From Acetobacter sp. UBA5411 (lineage in GTDB: Bacteria; Pseudomonadota; Alphaproteobacteria; Acetobacterales; Acetobacteraceae): DNA of 46,767 nt. A program made the translations under genes and the position numbers. Of this stretch, positions 44,100 through 46,767 are shown piece by piece; the first letter of the stretch is position 1; every line of letters starts with the position of its first letter. The notes under the pieces were generated by a model, which saw nothing but the letters and a program-made list of their open reading frames with translations, was not told the DNA's origin and did not search any database. The stretch spans positions 149,569 through 196,335 of the forward strand of contig NZ_DHNR01000019.1 of assembly GCF_002409645.1 (NCBI RefSeq), written 5' to 3'.

Positions 44100-45743
44100 A
44101 TGGCTGCCAAGGACGTAAAGTTCGGCGGTGAAGCGCGTCAGCGCATGCTGCGTGGTGTCGACATTCTTGCCGACGCCGTAAAAGTGACACTCGGCCCGAA
44201 AGGCCGTAACGTCGTGCTCGACAAGAGCTTCGGCGCGCCCCGTATCACCAAGGACGGTGTGTCGGTCGCAAAAGAGATCGAGCTTGCCGACAAGTTCGAG
44301 AACATGGGCGCCCAGATGGTGCGCGAAGTTGCGTCCAAGACCAACGACGTGGCCGGTGACGGCACCACCACAGCGACCGTTCTGGCTCAGGCGATTGTCC
44401 GCGAAGGCCACAAAGCCGTTGCTGCTGGCATGAACCCGATGGACCTAAAGCGTGGCATCGACAAGGCTGTGGCCGCTGTCGTTGAAGAGTTGAAGAAGAA
44501 CGCCAAGAAGGTGACGTCTCCGTCCGAGACGGCGCAGGTCGGCACGATCTCCGCCAATGGCGAGAAAGAGATCGGCGAGATGATCTCGCTGGCTATGCAG
44601 AAGGTCGGCTCCGAGGGCGTGATCACGGTTGAGGAAGCCAAGGGCATCCAGACCGAGCTCGACGTCGTTGAGGGCATGCAGTTCGATCGCGGCTACATCT
44701 CCCCGTACTTCGTGACCAACGCGGAGAAGATGACGGCTGATCTCGACAACCCGTACATCCTCATCCACGAGAAGAAGCTGTCTTCCCTGCAGCCAATCCT
44801 TCCGCTGCTTGAGTCTGTTGTGCAGTCCGGCCGTCCGCTGGTCATCATCGCAGAAGACGTCGACGGTGAGGCTCTGGCCACACTGGTCGTCAACAAGCTG
44901 CGTGGTGGTCTGAAGATCGCTGCTGTGAAGGCTCCGGGCTTCGGTGATCGCCGCAAGGCCATGCTGGAAGACATCGCCATCCTCACCGGCGGTCAGGTCA
45001 TCAGCGAAGACCTCGGCATCAAGCTCGAGAGCGTGACGCTGCCGATGCTCGGCACGGCGAAGAAGGTGCACATCTCGAAAGAGAACACCACCATCGTTGA
45101 GGGTGCTGGCAACGCGGACGACATCAAGGGTCGTTGCAACCAGATCCGCGCTCAGGTCGAGGAAACAACCTCTGACTACGATCGTGAGAAGCTGCAGGAG
45201 CGTCTTGCGAAGCTCGCCGGTGGTGTTGCTGTCATCCGCGTCGGTGGTTCCACCGAGGTTGAGGTGAAAGAGCGCAAGGATCGCGTTGACGATGCCCTGC
45301 ACGCAACCCGCGCTGCTGTTGAAGAAGGCATCGTTCCGGGCGGCGGCACGGCTCTGGCTCGTGCTTCCACGGCTCTTGGCCACCTGCACTACCACAACGA
45401 AGACCAGAAGGTCGGCGGCGAAATCATCCGCAAGGCTCTTCAGGCTCCGCTGCGTCAGATCGCGCACAATGCGGGTGAAGACGGCGCTGTCATCGCAGGC
45501 AAGGTTCTGGAAAACAGCACCTACACCTTCGGTTTCGACGCACAGGCCGGTGAATACAAGGACCTCGTCGAGGCTGGTATCATCGACCCGATGAAGGTTG
45601 TCCGTACGGCTCTGCAGGACGCAGCTTCGGTTGCTGGTCTGCTGATCACCACGGAAGCCATGGTCGCCGAGCGTCCGGAGAAAAAAGCTCCGCCGATGCC
45701 GGGCGGTGGCGGAATGGGTGGCATGGGCGACATGGATTTCTAA
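44100..45743 (+). CDS. groEL: Chaperonin GroEL
   Basis: The 60-kDa folding chaperonin; 547 residues. The ATP-binding region KVTLGPKGRNVVLDKSFGAP and NDVAGDGTTTATVLAQAIV, the apical domain YISPYFVTNAEKM and the C-terminal GGMGGMGDMDF repeat are all present. It forms one operon with groES and ends at a strong terminator. Codon use is highly biased, as expected for an abundant protein. Confidence 0.98.
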   Translation: MAAKDVKFGGEARQRMLRGVDILADAVKVTLGPKGRNVVLDKSFGAPRITKDGVSVAKEIELADKFENMGAQMVREVASKTNDVAGDGTTTATVLAQAIVREGHKAVAAGMNPMDLKRGIDKAVAAVVEELKKNAKKVTSPSETAQVGTISANGEKEIGEMISLAMQKVGSEGVITVEEAKGIQTELDVVEGMQFDRGYISPYFVTNAEKMTADLDNPYILIHEKKLSSLQPILPLLESVVQSGRPLVIIAEDVDGEALATLVVNKLRGGLKIAAVKAPGFGDRRKAMLEDIAILTGGQVISEDLGIKLESVTLPMLGTAKKVHISKENTTIVEGAGNADDIKGRCNQIRAQVEETTSDYDREKLQERLAKLAGGVAVIRVGGSTEVEVKERKDRVDDALHATRAAVEEGIVPGGGTALARASTALGHLHYHNEDQKVGGEIIRKALQAPLRQIAHNAGEDGAVIAGKVLENSTYTFGFDAQAGEYKDLVEAGIIDPMKVVRTALQDAASVAGLLITTEAMVAERPEKKAPPMPGGGGMGGMGDMDF

Positions 45744-45772
45744 TCCACTCGTTCAGACACTGTTTCCGGAAG

Positions 45773-45800
45773 AGGGAGAGCGGTTTCGCTCTCCCTTTTT
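45773..45800 (+). terminator. Rho-independent terminator after groEL
   Basis: AGGGAGAGCG pairs with CGCTCTCCCT around a GTTT loop (45773-45796) and is followed by a T-run. Confidence 0.9.
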
Positions 45801-46350
45801 CTTTGGAGTGAGAGGTAGAACTGAGCAGCGTTCTTTTTTTGGCCGACCGGGATCAGAAGGACTTGCCGTATGTGGGGCGAGGTCCTTAAGAGCCTGTGGT
45901 TTTTTGCGTGCTTCGTGATTATTAAACTACGGACAGAGCATGGCTCTGCCGTTTTCTCGTATGAGAGAAATATCAAGCATCAAAGCGACTGATTTTTTGG
46001 GAAGCAGAGGTGAAGCCAAATCCTGCCTGCGCCGTCCGTATTCAGGTTGGCGTGGAAAGGTGCCTTGCTGATGGAGTGCAGCCGATGGACGGTTTGATGC
46101 TTGTCGTCCCCCTATTTCGATGAAATGAGTAGAAAAGACGCGCCTATAGACTTTCACACTTAAGGATTACAGGTCACTCATCGTCAATGAGTTCTGCAAG
46201 AGCCGCAACTGTTTCATTCAAGGCGACAGGGCTGGATTGAGGTGCCGTATTTCAGAAACCTCATCCATCAGTGGCCAGTCTTGCGCACATGATCTGTGGT
46301 ATACAGTGCAGCGATATCAAACTGGCTGCAGAGAACCCAATAAGACTGTC
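45801..46350. other. Gene-free stretch after groEL
   Basis: About 550 bp with no convincing gene. A hairpin (AAGGACTTGCC with GGCGAGGTCCTT, imperfect) lies near 45857-45888. Minus-strand frames in 46180-46290 give short sensible-looking peptides (RSCAQDWPLMDEVSEIRHLNP and ALNETVAALAELIDDE) in different frames, which might be the remains of a decayed gene, but this is not strong. Confidence 0.4.
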
Positions 46351-46767
46351 TCAGATGCCGTCCATCATGCTGGCCAGCCGATCAGGATGCTCGGTTATGA
46401 CAATATCCACCGGCTCATCGAGAAGCTTCTGAGTTGCCAGAAGATTGGCGCTGGGATCAGGGCTGTAAACGATGACCGCGTCCGCATCACGATGTGCTGC
46501 TGCAAACAGTGAGGAAGAGGCGTTGGCTGGTAGATAGAGAGCGTAGGGATGGCGTCCCGCCAGCAGCTTTGCCTTGTGGGCATCGGACGCGGACTGCACC
46601 GGCATCGCCACGACGACAGCGCGGTCAGCTTCCAAGGCGTCATGGGCGGACATGAGATCATGAGCCATCAGAACGGCTCTTTTTCTCATGCCGGTCGCCC
46701 GGAGTTCCTTCACCACTTCGGTCGCAGGAATGCCGCGGAGAGACAGCATCACCAGTTCATGCCGCTT
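46351..46767 (-). CDS. Probable glycerophosphodiester phosphodiesterase, C-terminal part
   Basis: The frame is open from the stop at 46351 to the window edge, so this is the 3' part of a longer gene (139 codons seen). The closing segment PVDIVITEHPDRLASMMDG resembles the end of GDPD-family proteins, where a VDGIITDxPD phrase is typical, and the preceding alternation of strands and helices (RAVLMAHD, ADAVIVYSP) fits a TIM barrel. The N-terminal catalytic His/Glu motifs are outside the window, so the assignment is tentative. Confidence 0.5.
   Translation of the reverse strand, partial: KRHELVMLSLRGIPATEVVKELRATGMRKRAVLMAHDLMSAHDALEADRAVVVAMPVQSASDAHKAKLLAGRHPYALYLPANASSSLFAAAHRDADAVIVYSPDPSANLLATQKLLDEPVDIVITEHPDRLASMMDGI

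Noticed and set aside
44445..45467. 340-codon open frame opposite groEL
   Set aside because: Antisense shadow of the codon-biased groEL gene.

Overview
The window looks like a chromosomal segment of an acetic acid bacterium (Acetobacteraceae, Alphaproteobacteria), most like Acetobacter or a close relative. The best evidence is a near-textbook AarC-type succinyl-CoA:acetate CoA-transferase lying close to citrate synthase (the aarC/aarA genes of acetate-resistant Acetobacter). The alphaproteobacterial order ruvCAB-ybgC-tolQRAB-pal-cpoB-tilS-ftsH-folP agrees with this. The genus is inferred; no rRNA or tRNA gene was seen.

Layout. 1-2.5 kb: murI (cut by the window edge) and pyrE on the minus strand, divergent from an ELM1-like gene. 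2.5-3.4 kb: a gene-free stretch with a promoter-to-terminator unit that could encode a small RNA of about 220 nt. 3.4-10.5 kb: accessory-looking genes: a lone lipoprotein secretin, an AT-rich unknown protein, an acyl carrier protein plus FkbH pair with no polyketide synthase, and a TPR/DUF1796-like protein. 10.7-16.4 kb: a small protein behind a promoter with a Fur-like box, citrate synthase, a SixA-type phosphatase overlapping chorismate mutase, a metallophosphatase and aarC. 16.6-21.6 kb: glycerate kinase, a DUF4422 protein, an acyl-CoA thioesterase, two small secreted or lipoprotein genes and a GT2-like glycosyltransferase.

21.8-34.8 kb is a long plus-strand run of core genes: Holliday-junction processing (ruvCAB), the Tol-Pal envelope system (ybgC, tolQRAB, pal, cpoB), tRNA-Ile lysidine synthetase, FtsH and dihydropteroate synthase. 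Coupled ATGA overlaps link ruvC-ruvA-ruvB-ybgC. TolB appears to carry a twin-arginine signal. Rho-independent terminators follow pal and ftsH.

34.8-43.4 kb: cysE, a DHA2-type MFS exporter, a very small lipoprotein, then a module of a TonB-dependent receptor, a TauD-like dioxygenase and an MFS transporter with a divergent LysR regulator. The receptor gene has an in-frame amber codon in the middle of an otherwise intact reading frame. 43.6-45.8 kb: groES-groEL with a CIRCE operator, a second CIRCE-like inverted repeat and a strong terminator. The last kilobase holds a gene-free stretch and the C-terminal part of a probable glycerophosphodiester phosphodiesterase.

I did not find a CRISPR array, prophage, intact insertion sequence or obvious defence island. 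The items most worth a second look are the possible sRNA at 2.57-2.79 kb, the ACP-FkbH pair, the Fur-box small protein, the interrupted TonB receptor, the lone secretin, and the inverted repeats upstream of aarC and ftsH.
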